A stretch of 64,000 bases of DNA, taken from NCBI GenBank assembly GCA_037126765.1, contig JBBCBC010000030.1, forward strand, positions 1,226,453 to 1,290,452, given 5' to 3'. Position 1 is the first letter of the stretch. Each line of letters starts with the position of its first letter. Made by a program: the position numbers and the translations under genes. This stretch comes from Stenogyne calaminthoides (taxonomy: Eukaryota > Streptophyta > Magnoliopsida > Lamiales > Lamiaceae). The notes below the pieces were generated by a model that had not been told where the DNA came from, did no database searches, and worked only from the letters and a program-made list of their open reading frames with translations. This document shows, one piece after another, positions 10,647 through 23,300 of this stretch.

Positions 10647-11159
10647 TTTCAATATATATATTCAGTGACAGAGTCAGGATTTCAGTCTGAAGCCCAATTA
10701 ATAATAATAAAAAATATAAAAATAAAAATTTAATGTATTTATTTATATTATAATATTCATTTCCAACTCTTCATGTTTAGAAAGTAACGCGTGATAGTTT
10801 TGAAACTATCAGTCTGAAAAATAGTTTTTTCAATGCATACAACTAAATAATCATTCAAAAATTTATTTGTCATTCGGTTAAGTTGTGGACTCTTGATAGT
10901 TTCAACTGAAAATGTTAATTCCACACTAGTTATGACAGCAAGTAAGATCAATAATAATTTAACAAGCAAATAAATTAATGAGATTACAATATGATTTTTT
11001 GTAGCAATCATCTCTTTTGAGCAAGACTTTTAACAGTAGAAAAGCTTTCATCCAAACACGTCAACACTAAAATCCTCTAATTAACTGCCAAATTAAAGTA
11101 GAACAATTCAAATTTATTCAAACATATATATGTGATTAAAAATTAGTTTATGAGTCACT

Positions 11160-11292
11160 CTTGCATGAGACCGTCTCACGATGAGACGGAGTGTAATTTG
11201 GACATTGACACTTTAACACTTTTGGAGGGATGAATGTTAATTGTGCTAAATTGTATCCCGTCTCAAACATAAAATCATCTCATACAAATTTT
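11160..11292. repeat. MITE-like repeat with GAGACCGTCTCA ends, copy 2
   Basis: It begins CTTGCATGAGACCGTCTCAC and ends AAATCATCTCATACAAATTT. The middle (ATTTGGACATTGACACTTTA) matches copies 1 and 3 in part. Confidence 0.55.
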
Positions 11293-11607
11293 TGTCATAT
11301 TTTATTATATATGTAAATCAAAATTCTAACCCTTCCTCGCTACGTCTTCCTATATATTTGTAATTTTGTAGGAATTCAGAGACCATTCTTTTGCATAATT
11401 GCACCTTTTTTTGTGTTCTTATTTCTTTCATCAACATTTGGACATAATTTAATAATAAAATATTTACTTTAGTCTTGACGATGCCGCAACATCACAATTA
11501 GGAAGATACACCTGCAGTCTCTGGCATTGACTTATTGATGCAGATTCTATATTCCACTTTTGACAAGTATTCTATATGACAATTTCTTCTGCTCATGATG
11601 GCTATTA

Positions 11608-11954
11608 ATGCTTGGAAGAAGAACAGAGAGGAGATCCTTCAAAATAACCTCTGCCATGGAACTATTTCAAAAAATTACCATTCCCTTATTCTTAGTCTTT
11701 TATTTAACAATCCAAGCAATTTCAGCAGCAATTGATACAATTAATTCTTCTGAGAGCATTAGAGATGGAGACACACTAGTTTCATCAGGTGGGATGTTCG
11801 AGCTCGGGTTTTTCAGCCCTGGAAATTCCACGAATCATCGGTATTTAGGCATATTGTACAAGAATATACCAGTCAGGACATATGTTTGGGTTGCAAACAG
11901 AGAAGTCCCTCTCACAACAAAATCAGGTGTGCTGAGAGTCGCAGAGCCTGGAAT
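11608..11954 (+). pseudogene. 5' fragment of an S-domain receptor kinase (C)
   Basis: An open frame with Met at 11608 or, more like its relatives, at 11656 (MELFQKITIPLFLVFYL) encodes a signal peptide and the first half of a B-lectin domain: SIRDGDTLVSSGGMFELGFF, PGNSTNHRYLGILY, VRTYVWVANREVPLTTKSGV. Similarity stops inside the codons for EPGI at about 11954. The next bases (AAAAAAAGTGAAATTGG and on) belong to the 3' flank of gene B1, which also occurs beside B2 at 20358-20400. So a rearrangement joined the start of one gene to the tail end of another in convergent orientation. The frame continues 25 codons into the flank before TGA. The lectin domain is incomplete and there is no kinase. Confidence 0.85.
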
Positions 11955-14900
11955 AAAAAAAGTGAAATTGGACCATTTGAGATTTAAAAAAGCTGCTAAC
12001 TTATGGGACCATTTGAGATTTAAAAAGTGAAACCCATACACAAATTTACGGGAAATTGATGATATAGAAATGTATGAAATTGGGAATTGACCTGCAAACT
12101 AGTGTGATCGTTATTTCCTATCTACCCCGGGGTTGTGTAATTGTGACTTGATTCAATGAAATCGAAGCATTTGGCGTAGGGGATATAAAATCTGCTAAAA
12201 GAGCAGGTTGTTTAGGCTCAGGCAGCTCAACTTCATTTCCGAGCATGAAAATCACGGATGACATGTTTGGCCTATCTTCCGCACTTTTCTGTACAAAGAA
12301 CAGGCTCACATGGATCAAGCGAAGCACTTGAGACAACTCGAAAGAGTCGCCTAGAGACTCATCCACTAATTTCCATAAGTTGTCTTCTTCATAAAGTCTC
12401 CATGCCTGTTCATATTTTAGAACCACAAATAAATTATTTAATTCACTATCTTGAGATCTTAAAGTACATCAACTTGACGTGATAGTTGGAACACCATCGC
12501 AATTAACCCTTAAATCAAATAAGAATACATACATATCCAAGAAGGTTGAGATTGGGATCCTCAGCGAAGAATCCTTTGTTTCTCTTTCCGCACACAACTT
12601 CTAGCACAAGGACCCCAAAACTAAACACATCTGATTTGGTTGAGAACAATCCACACATTGCATATTCCGGAGACATGTACCCACTGCAACCAAAGTATTA
12701 AGAATAAAAATAATGTCTCAAAGGTAAATTACTTTGTTTCCCTTCTTACTATGTTCCAACAACTCTACGTGTCTTAGCTTCAGTCTCGTTTTCTCTAAAA
12801 CCCCTAGCTAGACCAAAGTCCGATATCTTTGGATTCATGTCAGCATCTAGCAGTATGTTGCTCGCTTTGAGGTCTCGATGAATGATTCTCAATCTTGAAT
12901 CTTGATGAAGATACAACAGTCCCTTTGCTATTCCATTGATTATATGGAAACGTTTTTCCCAATCAAGAGACACGTTTTCTTTTTCATCTGTAGAATTAGA
13001 CATGATCTTTACATCTTAGTTACAATTCTGAGCATAATAATAATTACTGCAAACGTGATTCAAAGTGCTTACTGAATAGAACCAAGTCGAGGCTACTGTT
13101 GGGCATGTATTCGTAGATCAACATGTTCTCCTCTTGTTCGATGCAACATCCCAGAAGTCTCACCAAGTTCCGATGCTGAAGTTTGGCAATCAAGATCACT
13201 TCATTCTTCAACTCCTCGACTCCTTGTGATGAGGTTTTTGATAAGTATTTAACAGCAATTTCTCGTCTGTCTTCAAGCCTGCCCTGCAGCCAAAACTTGA
13301 GAATATGAAATGCAGTAAAAGAACTAAAAGGGCGCTTGATGCATCATTCTTCAAGGGATTGATAACATGATGAATATAGGGTAATTGTTAATGATAATAA
13401 ATTATGATCAATTCACCTTCATCATACTACACGTGAGGTATTGAGACTCGAAGTAAATTAATCATTACCTAATTAGATAATTAACCATCATTTTTTGTCT
13501 CAATTTATTCCAAAAAATTAAAGCAATACACTAACACTGTTACTATAATTCACATTGTAATTCGATGATTGCCATTTTCATTTCCACTGAAGGATATATT
13601 GAACCAAGCGCCCCTAAATTAATGCATTTTGGGTTTTCCTTTACCCTGTAAACAGGTCCAAATCCACCCTCACCAAGCTTATTAGCGATTGAGAAATTAT
13701 CCGTAGCTCTCAAAATTATGGACAAGTTGAAGAAAGGCAACTCGGCATTGCTCCCACTAAATTGCTCTGCTATGGAACATGAGTCAGAGAAACAAGCACT
13801 ATTTGATACTGTTGAAGATATTCATACATCATTTTACCTTGTTTTAGTCTATGATCCTTCAACTGCTGCTGCTTCTTTTTCTGTTTAAAAACTAATCTGA
13901 GACACACGCACACAATAATTATACCAGCCATTGATGTAAAACTCGCTATGAGTATTACTCTTGTTCTCCCTTTAGAGCCTCCTGCCATTTAGATCCTCCT
14001 ACCACTTTAATCCAAACAAAGTACAATCATGTTTTCCGCATTTTAAATTGTCAACTTTATGCATTAATATCTCATTCACTCAAAATCAATTTTAAATAAA
14101 TAAATACAAATTAATCTACCGAAAACAGAGATATGAATTTGTTTTTTTACATTTTTTTGAATGGAACATCAAGTTAAAATGGGTCAACGTTAGCTCAAAA
14201 CTCAATTTCAAAGGACCATATCCAACATATTGTGATAATATTAAAAATCATAAACTCGCACAAGTTTAAATATAAGTTAATTCTAACCTCTTTCTGCAGC
14301 AGCCATTCTGATGTAAAGATCTTGTCCAGCTGAAGACAGAGTTCTAATGTCGATCAAGTCCCCGTGATAAAACAGGCATCCACTTCCATCTCCACTGATA
14401 TTCAATTGTGTGTAGGCCGTACAAGAACAGTCTTTAGAGCATTCAACTTCGCAATCTGAAAGAAGTATTATCTGATCATTGAAAGTCGTGTTTCTTGAGT
14501 CTGGCAATTTAATTCCAGCATACTTCAAGAACGCGTCTCCTCTACATTCCAACGGCATCCTCCGAACGCATCCATTCGACCAATCTTTTCAGCTCAAATC
14601 CCTCGGAACAAATTTTCCCAAACAACCACAAGATGGCAGGTTTCCGATGTTACAGAGACCGTAAGCACCACACAGATTGTACATATCACAATTATCTGCT
14701 GGCATGCCCGCATAGATGGTCCACGATTGGGTCCGATTGTTCCACATCCAACGTGGTGTGGCGCCATTGGGGCCCACCGTGGATCTTGTCAGAACCGTTG
14801 GATCAAATGGAGTTTCCCCATACTTAACTTCATTCTTGTTCATCCGAAACGCCGACTTGTGCCAGGGTTCGTTCCCCGTGTCAGGTGAACCACTTAATCG

Positions 14901-15362
14901 TAGACCGTTCCAGGGCCCGAGCCTATGCTGCACCTCTTCGCCCCGTTTGATTAAAGCCTGCGGATATCCAGTCGGATCAAAGTGAAGCGTAAATTCCCCT
15001 GGAGAAGGATCGTCGTTGCTTCTCCATGATGTGAGGTAAGTCTCCACCCCTGTTACGTAGTTCCATCCCAAGGTCATGTTGCTCGGTATATACGTGTCTG
15101 ATGGATAATCGAAACTCTGCCATACGAAATTCTCCTGGCTATCCATAACCACGAGATTCCCTGATTTCAATACTCTTGCGGCTGGGTTTTCAAGGGATCT
15201 CGTGGCGTTGGACGACCATATGATGGTGCCATTCGTGTCGTTGAACAGGGCCATGATTCCAGGCTCTGTGACTCTTAACACACCTGATTTGGTTGTGAGT
15301 GGGACTACTCTGTTTGCAACCCAAACATATGTCCTCACTGGTATATTCGTGTACCATATGCC

Positions 15363-16394
15363 AAAGGAAAATGGGTGTTTTTACCCAAATTTCATAAGAA
15401 AAGAGGACTTCTACCCACTTCATAATAAAAATGAGTTTTCTAATCGATTTTAACATAAAAAAACTCAATTACCCTTAAGTTAAATATATCTCGATAGATA
15501 TAAAACTTATCTCGTTGGGTATAATTCTCCCCATCGAGACAGTATTCATCCCATCGAGATAATATGCAAAGTTTGAATAATATCTCGATAGATATAAAAT
15601 TTATCTCGCTGGGTATAATTCTCCCCATCGAGACAGTATTCATGCCATCGAGACAATATACAAAGTTTGAATAATATCTCGATAGATATAAAATTTATCT
15701 CACTAGGTATAATTCTCCCCATCGAGACAATATTCATCCCATCGAGACAATATGCAAAGTTTGAATAATATCTCGATAGATATAAAACTTATCTCGCTGG
15801 GTATAATTCTCCCCATCGAGACAATATTCATGCCATCGAGACAATATAAAAAGTTTGAATAATATCTCGATAGATATAAAACTTATCTCACTGGGTATAA
15901 TTCTCCCCATCGAGACAGTATTCATCCCATCGAGACAATATGCAAAGTTTGAATAATATCTCGATAGATATAGAACTTATCTCGTTGTGTATAATTCTCC
16001 CCATCGAGACAGTATTCATCTCATCGATACAATATGCAAAGTTTGAATAATATCTCGATAGATATAAAACTTATATCGCTGGTTATAATTCTCACCATCG
16101 AGACAGTATTCATCCCATCGAGACAATATGCAAAGTTTGAATACTGTCTCGATGGGGAGAATTATACCCAGCGAGACAAATTTTATATCTATCGAGATAT
16201 TATTCAAACTTTGCATATTGTCTCGATATGAATAATTATATCCAGCGAGACAAACATTTTTTTGAAAAAGATGAATATATTTAACTTAAGGGTAATTGAG
16301 TCTTTTTATGTCAAAATTGGGTAGAAAACTCATTTTTTTATAAAGTGGGTAAAAATCTTATTTTCTTATTAAAAATGGGTACGAATCTCACCAC
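15363..16394. mobile_element. Mutator-like TIR element in exon 1 of B1
   Basis: It interrupts codons that are contiguous in B2. The flanks are CCATATGCC (15354-15362) and CCCTATGCC (16395-16403), a 9-bp duplication with one mismatch, the length typical of Mutator-like elements. Inverted ends of about 100 bp match well: CTACCCACTTCATAATAAAA...AATTACCCTTAAGTTAA on the left, and the complement on the right. The outermost 15 bases on each side do not pair. No transposase is present; the body is a 94-bp tandem array. Confidence 0.72.
15487..16240. repeat. 94-bp tandem array with inverted last unit
   Basis: Unit starts (ATCTCGATAG) fall at 15487, 15582, 15676, 15770, 15864, 15958 and 16052, so the period is 94-95 bp. 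Each unit contains TCTCGATAG, TCTCGCTGGG and two CCATCGAGAC motifs, so it is built from short inverted motifs. From about 16141 the sequence turns round and reads the complement of the unit to about 16240. RNA copies could fold into long stems. Confidence 0.9.
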
Positions 16395-16690
16395 CCCTAT
16401 GCCTAAATACCGACGATTTGTGGAATTTCCGGGGCTGAAAAACCCGAATTCAAACATCCCACCTGATGAAACCAGAGTTTCTCCATCTCTAATGCTCTCA
16501 GAAGAAGTGATTGTATCAATTGCAGCACAAGAAATTGCTTGGATTATCAGAGAGAAGATCAATAATAAGGGTAAGGAACGTTTTTGTGTTGAATCCATAC
16601 CTACAGTTGTTGACCATCCATTCATGGTAATATTATACATACATACGTCAAATGATAATAATAATAAATGTTTTCAATAATAGATACATA

Positions 16691-17689
16691 TATAAATATT
16701 TTTATTTTGTATTCAGTGAGCTGTTTCAACTTTCAACATCTAATTTCTGTTCCTAAAAAAATTCTTTGTGAAAATCTACTGTTTTACCTTTTTAGTATAG
16801 TAGTTTATTGATTGAGGTTGTTTATTATAAAATTTTAGTCCTATTGTGAGCATCTGTATACGCGCGCACAGCTCCCAATTTTGACCAATTTAATTGCTAA
16901 AAAAGTATTTAACCATGTCAGTATCTTTTTTTCTTTTAGCGGAAGCTGATTTCATACAAAAATTAATTCATATTATTATATTAAAATTGCTAATAGTGTT
17001 CAACATATAAATCATTCACTCTTCTTTTAGACGAATTTAATATTTTTTATATATTATTATCACCATACAATAATTAATAACAATAAATTCAGGTTTAATC
17101 CCACTATGTCAAGTTGACAATGTAGGTTAGTAGGTCACATCTCGGCATCTTGCTCAATCAAAAAGTATAATTTGAGCATGATGCTTTAATACTTTTGGAA
17201 AGGAGTAGAACTTTTGTGAAATATAGCACAATAGTGGTATGTGCAATACATTGCAATTAAAGTAAATTAATCAAAAACTCGTGGGTCATGTGACGGGGCG
17301 GTCGGGTTGGGCGGGTCGCTTGGCTATTTACCTATTACATATTTATGCAAGGATATTTTTATCAAATTGTGTTGTAGTCTAATGGTTCAAATCTGTTGTT
17401 AAGCTATTTGGTCGCAGCTTCAATTCTTATTAAGCACATAATTTTTAATTTATACAAAACCAGTACAATCGTGAAAAGAAATCTCAACTCTAAATTACAG
17501 ATTTAAAGAACAACTTGATTACCCTATGAAATAAAATAGTGTTACTACATGGACAAAAACCAGTACCAGCGCAATGGGCTAGAATGACCCGCGAGAATTT
17601 TTTGTTTTAAAAAAAAAAAAAAACCTAACTTGAGTTAATTACACATAAATCACACTATGCAATATTGCATACAAGTTTTTGCATACAAG
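16691..17689. other. 5' flank of B1, no gene seen
   Basis: AT-rich. It is partly shared with the B2 5' flank (24200-25220) and with 32440-32490 plus 35416-36050, for example the phrase CTCCCAATTTTGACCAATTT. No coding frame or RNA gene is recognised. Confidence 0.5.
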
Positions 17690-19150
17690 TATCTTGGGCA
17701 ATATTATTAGTTACACGACGATTGCTAAGATTTAATACGGAGAATTGTGTGCAAGCACGTCTTGCTTGATTTGTCCCCTTGGTGGGCTCAGAATCTTAAT
17801 CATACCAAATCTTGCAAGTGGAAATTTATTTCCGGTATGGATAATAATGTTGAGTTGTCTTTACTCCAAGGACAAAGATATTAATTAATATAAAGTCTGT
17901 TCAGTGACTTAATTAATTAGTGGACTAAGATAATCTTAAACACGAAAAATAATGACCAGGAGCCATATTATTGTGAAGTCGTAATGTGGGTTAAGATGGA
18001 TAGTTCAATATTAATTTTATAGTGGAATAAATTAATATTAATGGGCTTGAATAATATTTTGGCTAAATATTAAAGTTTCATAGTCCATTGGAGGTCCAAT
18101 CTTAATTATCCTAAATGCCCCTCAAATAGCCCAAATTAAAGTCCAATTAATGAAAAGGAGAAAAAAAACATTTTGCTTATTTTTCCATGATAATTTTCAA
18201 AAAATTGGGTAGGAGAGAGAAAAAAAAATTATTGATTTTCTTGGAAAGATCTTATGGAATAAGTATTCTTGAGATACAAGTTTATCCCATAAATTCAAGA
18301 AAGGAAAAAGATCTTATTTTCTTCCTACTTGCATGAAATTTTCGAAAATTAAGGAGCAAGAAAGGAGGAGAAGATTTTGTTGGGAGATATTTTGGAAAAT
18401 AGAATATATTGGATATATTTTAGATTGTATCTTGAGGAAGAAAAAAGGAAATTTCCCAATGCCCAACTTGACCTAAAATTTTCGCCCCCCTTGTCCTATA
18501 AATAGGGGATGAATTTTTCATCCCCAAGTGCAATTTCATGCGTTGGAAAAATTAAAAATCCACAAGGGTGGTGGCAAATATTTTATTTTCTCCTTTAATT
18601 AAAATCGTTCGTTGAGAATCCTTCCACCGGATTACGTTCGTGGACGTGGGACATATTTGGGAAGGCTCTTTGGGTTGATCCATCGTCTCAACGGTTGTCT
18701 CTAAGAGGTATGTAATCTCGTAACTCCTAGATTCCGCATGCTTAGGATTTACGTGGATTACGTGTACGCATGTTGCTTATTTATTTGTTTAATTATTATG
18801 TTGAATTGATTTAGGATTAATTTATGTTAGTAATTAATTGATTAATTTAAATATGTATTTAAATTCTCCTCGAATAGATCCGGGCACCCCTCATTTCCCA
18901 ACACACGAATCTTTGTATTAAATCTTAGCAATCGTCATATAACTAATAATATTGCACAAAATACAAAGTATTGAATCGCATTGATTCTCTACCCAACGTA
19001 AATCAAAGCAATAAATATTAATTACACACAATCCTATTTAAGGGACATAGATTAAGAAATCAACAATCACTGAGGTCTAATTCTTCATCCCGTAAGTCAG
19101 TACGGAAGAATTTATCCTCTCTGTAGGTCCTCTTCAGCGCATCAGAATGC
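17690..19150. repeat. copia LTR fragments in head-to-head arrangement
   Basis: The segment 17690-18895 matches, in reverse, the 1.8-kb LTR of the copia element at 38809-47807: it includes the complement of GGGCCCACCAAGGGGACCAA and ends ...CCCAACA, the complement of the LTR start TGTTGGG. At 18896 the orientation flips. The stretch 18896-19150 reads forward with the same LTR (CACGAATCTTTGTATTAAAT...CACTGAGGTCTAATTCTTCA...TTTATCCTCTCTGTAGGTCC). The two pieces overlap, so 17690-17765 and 18896-18965 form an imperfect palindrome about 1.1 kb apart. No internal coding sequence is left. Confidence 0.75.
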
Positions 19151-19248
19151 ACAATGTAAGTAACAATTCCTATTTAATACTATTATACTTTGATCCCCAT
19201 TTGTAGCAAACAATTAACACTCCAATTGTTACAAGTTATGCTGAACAG

Positions 19249-19555
19249 GCATGGACACTTTACAAAAAAAGAGAGCCTAAGGGAACTAGTTGATGCATCT
19301 TTAGGCGATTCTTTCGACATAACTCAAGCATTGCGCTCAATCCACATAGGATTGTTGTGCGTGCAAGCATGTCCCGAAGATAGGCCAAGCATGTCATCTG
19401 TGGTTTTCATGCTCGGAAATAAAGATGAATTGCATGAGGCTAAACATCCTGCTTTTTTCACAAAAAGAGATGTGTCTATCGCCGAGGGCTTTATTGGAAA
19501 TAACATTGTATGTTCAGCTAATCAGGTTACCGTTACGATGCTAGATGGAAGATAG
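19249..19555 (+). pseudogene. orphan last exon of a receptor kinase (fragment D)
   Basis: This is the last exon of an A-type gene preceded by part of its intron (19151-19248), with all upstream exons replaced by LTR sequence. It encodes the end of the kinase C-lobe (IHIGLLCVQACPEDRPSMSS, VVFMLGNKDEL) and the C-terminal tail ending VTMLDGR. An extra A in the run near 19266 shifts the frame compared with A1, so only codons from about 19275 are in the gene frame. It has no promoter or start. Confidence 0.85.
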
Positions 19556-20390
19556 AACACACAATTGCTCTACTTAATTGTAATATCTTATATTCTTAAT
19601 TCTTATTACTTGTTAAGATATAATCTTATGTTGTTCATGGTTTGTAGGGTTTAATTGGTTATATGTTGTTCATGGTTTCGTCTTGTAAAACATCAAACTG
19701 TTTTCGATGTTGGTAGAAATGAGAGGAATTAAAATCAAAATTGTTTCATATACTTTGCACCTTTATTGAAATGATCTCATAATTATCAACTTTCTTAATT
19801 TAATCCTATATGTATTCAATTTGATCCAACTGAAAAAGTAGATAATTATGAGACCATTTCAATAGGTGCAAAGTTATGGAACTATTTTGGTTTAATTCCC
19901 GAAATTAGATAAGTTTTTAGTTTCACATCCACAGATATTTTCTCCAGCTTCATATCTTCATTAAAGGTAACTCTACCTTAAATTAAACTTGCAATCTATA
20001 TAATATTTCATTAATGAATCTGAATATCTGATCAACTTTAGGTATAAAATTTTCTAAGTATATCTTTCAAGTAAAATCGCCATAGGAAAAAAGAAGACCA
20101 AAGAGAAGTAAAATACTATAAAAATTGCAAACCATAAATTACCATTAAGTAACCTGAATGAAGAAATGAACATACACCCTCCTCCGTAACTATTTTCATC
20201 CCATAAATCATTCCAAAAAATAGTTATGGGATGAAAATTGAGCAATTCTAGTAATTATGAGACTAAATCGTTCCAAAAAATAGTTATGGAATGAAAATTG
20301 AGCAATTCTAATAGCTAAGGGACTAAATCGTTCCAAAATAGTTATGGGACTAAATCAAAAAAGCTGCTAAGTTATGGGAGCATTTGAGAT
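19556..20390. other. intergenic with a hairpin and short tandem repeat
   Basis: The first part matches the A1 3' flank. At 19755-19880 two arms (TTGCACCTTTATTGAAATGA...ATAATTATC and its complement) form a hairpin, probably a small MITE. At 20212-20350 a unit of about 65 bp containing AAATAGTTATGGGATGAAAA and TTGAGCAATTCTA is repeated a little over twice. No gene is seen. Confidence 0.6.
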
Positions 20391-23300
20391 TTAATCCCCA
20401 AGAAATAGGATGAAATGGAAAAAGGTGAAACTCATACACAAATTTACGAGAAATTGACGATATAAAAATGTATGAAATTGGGAATTGACCTGCAAACTAG
20501 TGTTATTATTTCCTATATATCTACCCTGGGGTTGTGTAATTGAGACTTGATTCACTGAAATCGAAGCATTTGGCGTAGGCGATATAAAATCTGCTAAAAG
20601 AGCAGGTTTTTTAGGCTCAGGCAGTTCAACTTCATTTCCAAGCATGAAAATCACGGATGACATGTTTGGCCTATCTTCCGCACTTTTCTGTACGCAGAGC
20701 AGGCTCACATGGATCGAGCGATGCACTTGAGACAACTCGAAAGAGTCGCCTAGAGACTCATCCACTAATTTCCATAAGTTGTCTTCTTTATAAAGTCTCC
20801 ATGCCTGTTCATATTTTAGAACTACAAATAAATTATTTTATTCACTATCTAATTGAGATCTTAAAGTACATCAACTTGACTTGATAGTTAGAACAGCATC
20901 GCAATAATAAGAATACATACATATCCAAGGAGGTTGAGATTGGGATCCTCGGCGAAGAATCCTTTGTTTCTCTTTCCGCACACAACTTCTAGCACAAGGA
21001 CCCCAAAACTAAACACATCTGATTTGGTTGAGAACAATCCACACCTTGCATATTCCGGAGACATGTACCCACTGCAACCAAAGTATTAAGAAGAAAAATA
21101 ATGTCTCAAAATATTACTTAAGAAAAAGGTAAATTACTTTGTTTCCTTTCTTACTATGTTCCAACAACTCTGCGTGTCTTAGCTTCAGTCTCGTTTTCTC
21201 TAAAACCCCTGGCTAGACCAACATCCGATATCTTTGGATTCATGTCAGCATCTAGCAGTATGTTGCTCATTTTGAGGTCTCGATGAATGATTCTCAATTT
21301 TGAATCTTGATGAAGATACAACAGCCCCTTTGCTATTCCATTGATTATATGGAAACGTTTTTGCCAATCAAGTGACATACTTTTAGTTTCATCTGTGGAG
21401 TTAGACATGATCTTTTCATCTTGGTTACAATGATAAGCATTATATAATTAATGTAAAGTGCTTACCAAATAGAATCAAGTCTAGGCTACTGTTGGGCATG
21501 TATTCATAGATCAACATGTTCTCCTCTTGTTCAATGCACCATCCCAGAAGTTTCACCAAGTTCCGATGCTGAAGTTTGGCAATCAAGATCACTTCATTCT
21601 TCAATTCCTCGACTCCTTGTGATGAAGTTTTTGATAAGTATTTAACAGCAATTTCTCGTCCGTCTTCAAGCATGCCCTGCAGCCAAAACTTGAGAATATG
21701 AAATGCAGTAAAAGAACTAAAGGGGCGCTTGATGCATAATTCTTCAATGAGAATGATAACGGAAATGAGTATAAGGTAGTTGTGGGCCTTGTGGCTGTTA
21801 ATGATAAAAAATGATGATCAATTATATTTCATCATACTACGCGTGCAAGATATTTAACAGCCTCTCATATTATCCTCGACCATACCTCTATTCTTCATCC
21901 AACAATCATTTTTTGTCAAAACATATTCCAAAAATTGAAGCAATACACTAACACTGTTACTATAATTCACATTGTAATTCGATGATTGCCATTATGATTT
22001 CCAATGAAGGATATATTGAACCAAGAGCCCCTAAATAAATGCATTTTTGGTTGTCCCTTACCCTGTAAACAGGTCCAAATCCACCCTCACCAAGCTTATT
22101 AACGATTGAGAAATTATCCGTAGCTCTCAAAATTATGGACAAGTTGAAGAAAGGCAACTCTGAATCCACGGAGCCATTGCTTCCACTAATTGCTGGAACA
22201 TGAGTCAGAGAAACAAGCACTATTTGATATTGTTGAAGATATTCATAAATCATCTTACCTTGTATTAGTCTCTGATCCTTCTGCTGCTGCTTCTTCTTCT
22301 GTTTAAAAACTAAACTGAGAGACACACACAATAATTATGGCGGCCATTATTGTAAAACTCGCTATGAGTATTACTCTTGTTCTCCCTTTAGAGCCTCCTA
22401 CCACTTCAATCCAAACAAAGAACAATCATGTTTTTCGCATTTTAAGTTGTCGACTTTATGCATTAATATCTCATTACAGTTTTAAATATATAAATATATC
22501 AAATTAATCTACCGAAAACAGAGATATGAATTTGTGTTTTATTAAGTTACATTTCGCCGAGTGGAACATCAAATTAAAATGGGTCAATGTTAATTCTAAC
22601 CTCTTTCTGCAGCAGCCATTCTGATGTAAAGATCTTGTCCAGCTAAAGACAGAGTTCTAATGTCGATCAAGTCCCCGTGATAAAACAGGCATCCACTTCC
22701 ATCTCCCCTGATATTCAATTGTGTGTAGGCCGTACAAGAACAGTCTTTAGAGCATTCAACTTCGCAATCTGAAAGAAGTATTATCTGATCATTGAAAGTC
22801 GTGTTTCTTGAGTCTGGCAATTTAATTCCAGCGTACTTCAAGAACGCGTCTCCTCTACATTCCAACGGCATCCTCCGAACGCATCCATTCGACCAATCTT
22901 TTCCGCTCGAATCCCTCGGAACAAATTTTCCCAAACAACCACAAGATGGCAGGTTTCCGATGTTACAGAGACCGTAAGCACCACACAGATTGTACGTATC
23001 ACAATTATCTGCTGGCATGCCCGCATAGATGGTCCACGATTGGGTCCGATTGTTCCACATCCAACGTGGTGTGGCGCCATTTGGGCCCACCGTGGACCTT
23101 GTCAGAACCGTTGGATCAAATGGAGTTTCCCCATACTTAACTTCATTCTTGTTCATCCGAAACGCCGACTTGTGCCAGGGTTCATTCCCCGTGTCAGGTG
23201 AACCACTTAATCGTAGACCGTTCCAGGGCCCGAGCCTATGCTGCACCTCTTCGCCCCGTTTGATTAAAGCCTGCGGATATCCAGTCGGATCAAAGTGAAG

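Larger units (their letters stand above)
10090..11607. other. intergenic, no gene; two short MITE-like copies
   Basis: No conserved coding frame is visible. Two related segments with a GAGAC(G/C)GTCTCA core lie at 10516-10646 and 11160-11292; they are listed separately. The rest is AT-rich unique-looking sequence leading into the start of fragment C. Confidence 0.5.
12118..16598 (-). pseudogene. G-type lectin S-receptor-like Ser/Thr kinase B1, exon 1 disrupted
   Basis: Minus-strand exons placed by splice sites and by comparison with B2: exon 1 16404-16598 plus 14288-15362 (split by a 1-kb insertion), exon 2a 13838-13981, exon 2b 13646-13769, exon 3 13073-13283, exon 4 12750-13006, exon 5 12533-12683, exon 6 12118-12405. 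It has a signal peptide, B-lectin, S-locus glycoprotein and PAN domains, a transmembrane segment, and a kinase with GEGGFGPVY, HRDLKASN and DFGLARGF. Besides the insertion, a TGA near 14588 replaces the Gly codon in RDSSGKDW. A 17-bp insertion at the start of exon 2 breaks the frame from the old acceptor but makes a new in-frame acceptor (GGCAG, 13982-13986). Exons 2 to 6 are open. Exon 4 is 257 bp, against 238 bp in A1/A2. Confidence 0.87.

Noticed and set aside
15487..16240. Regularly spaced repeats, CRISPR-like at first sight
   Set aside because: The 94-bp unit repeats over its whole length with no variable spacers, and the DNA is plant nuclear.
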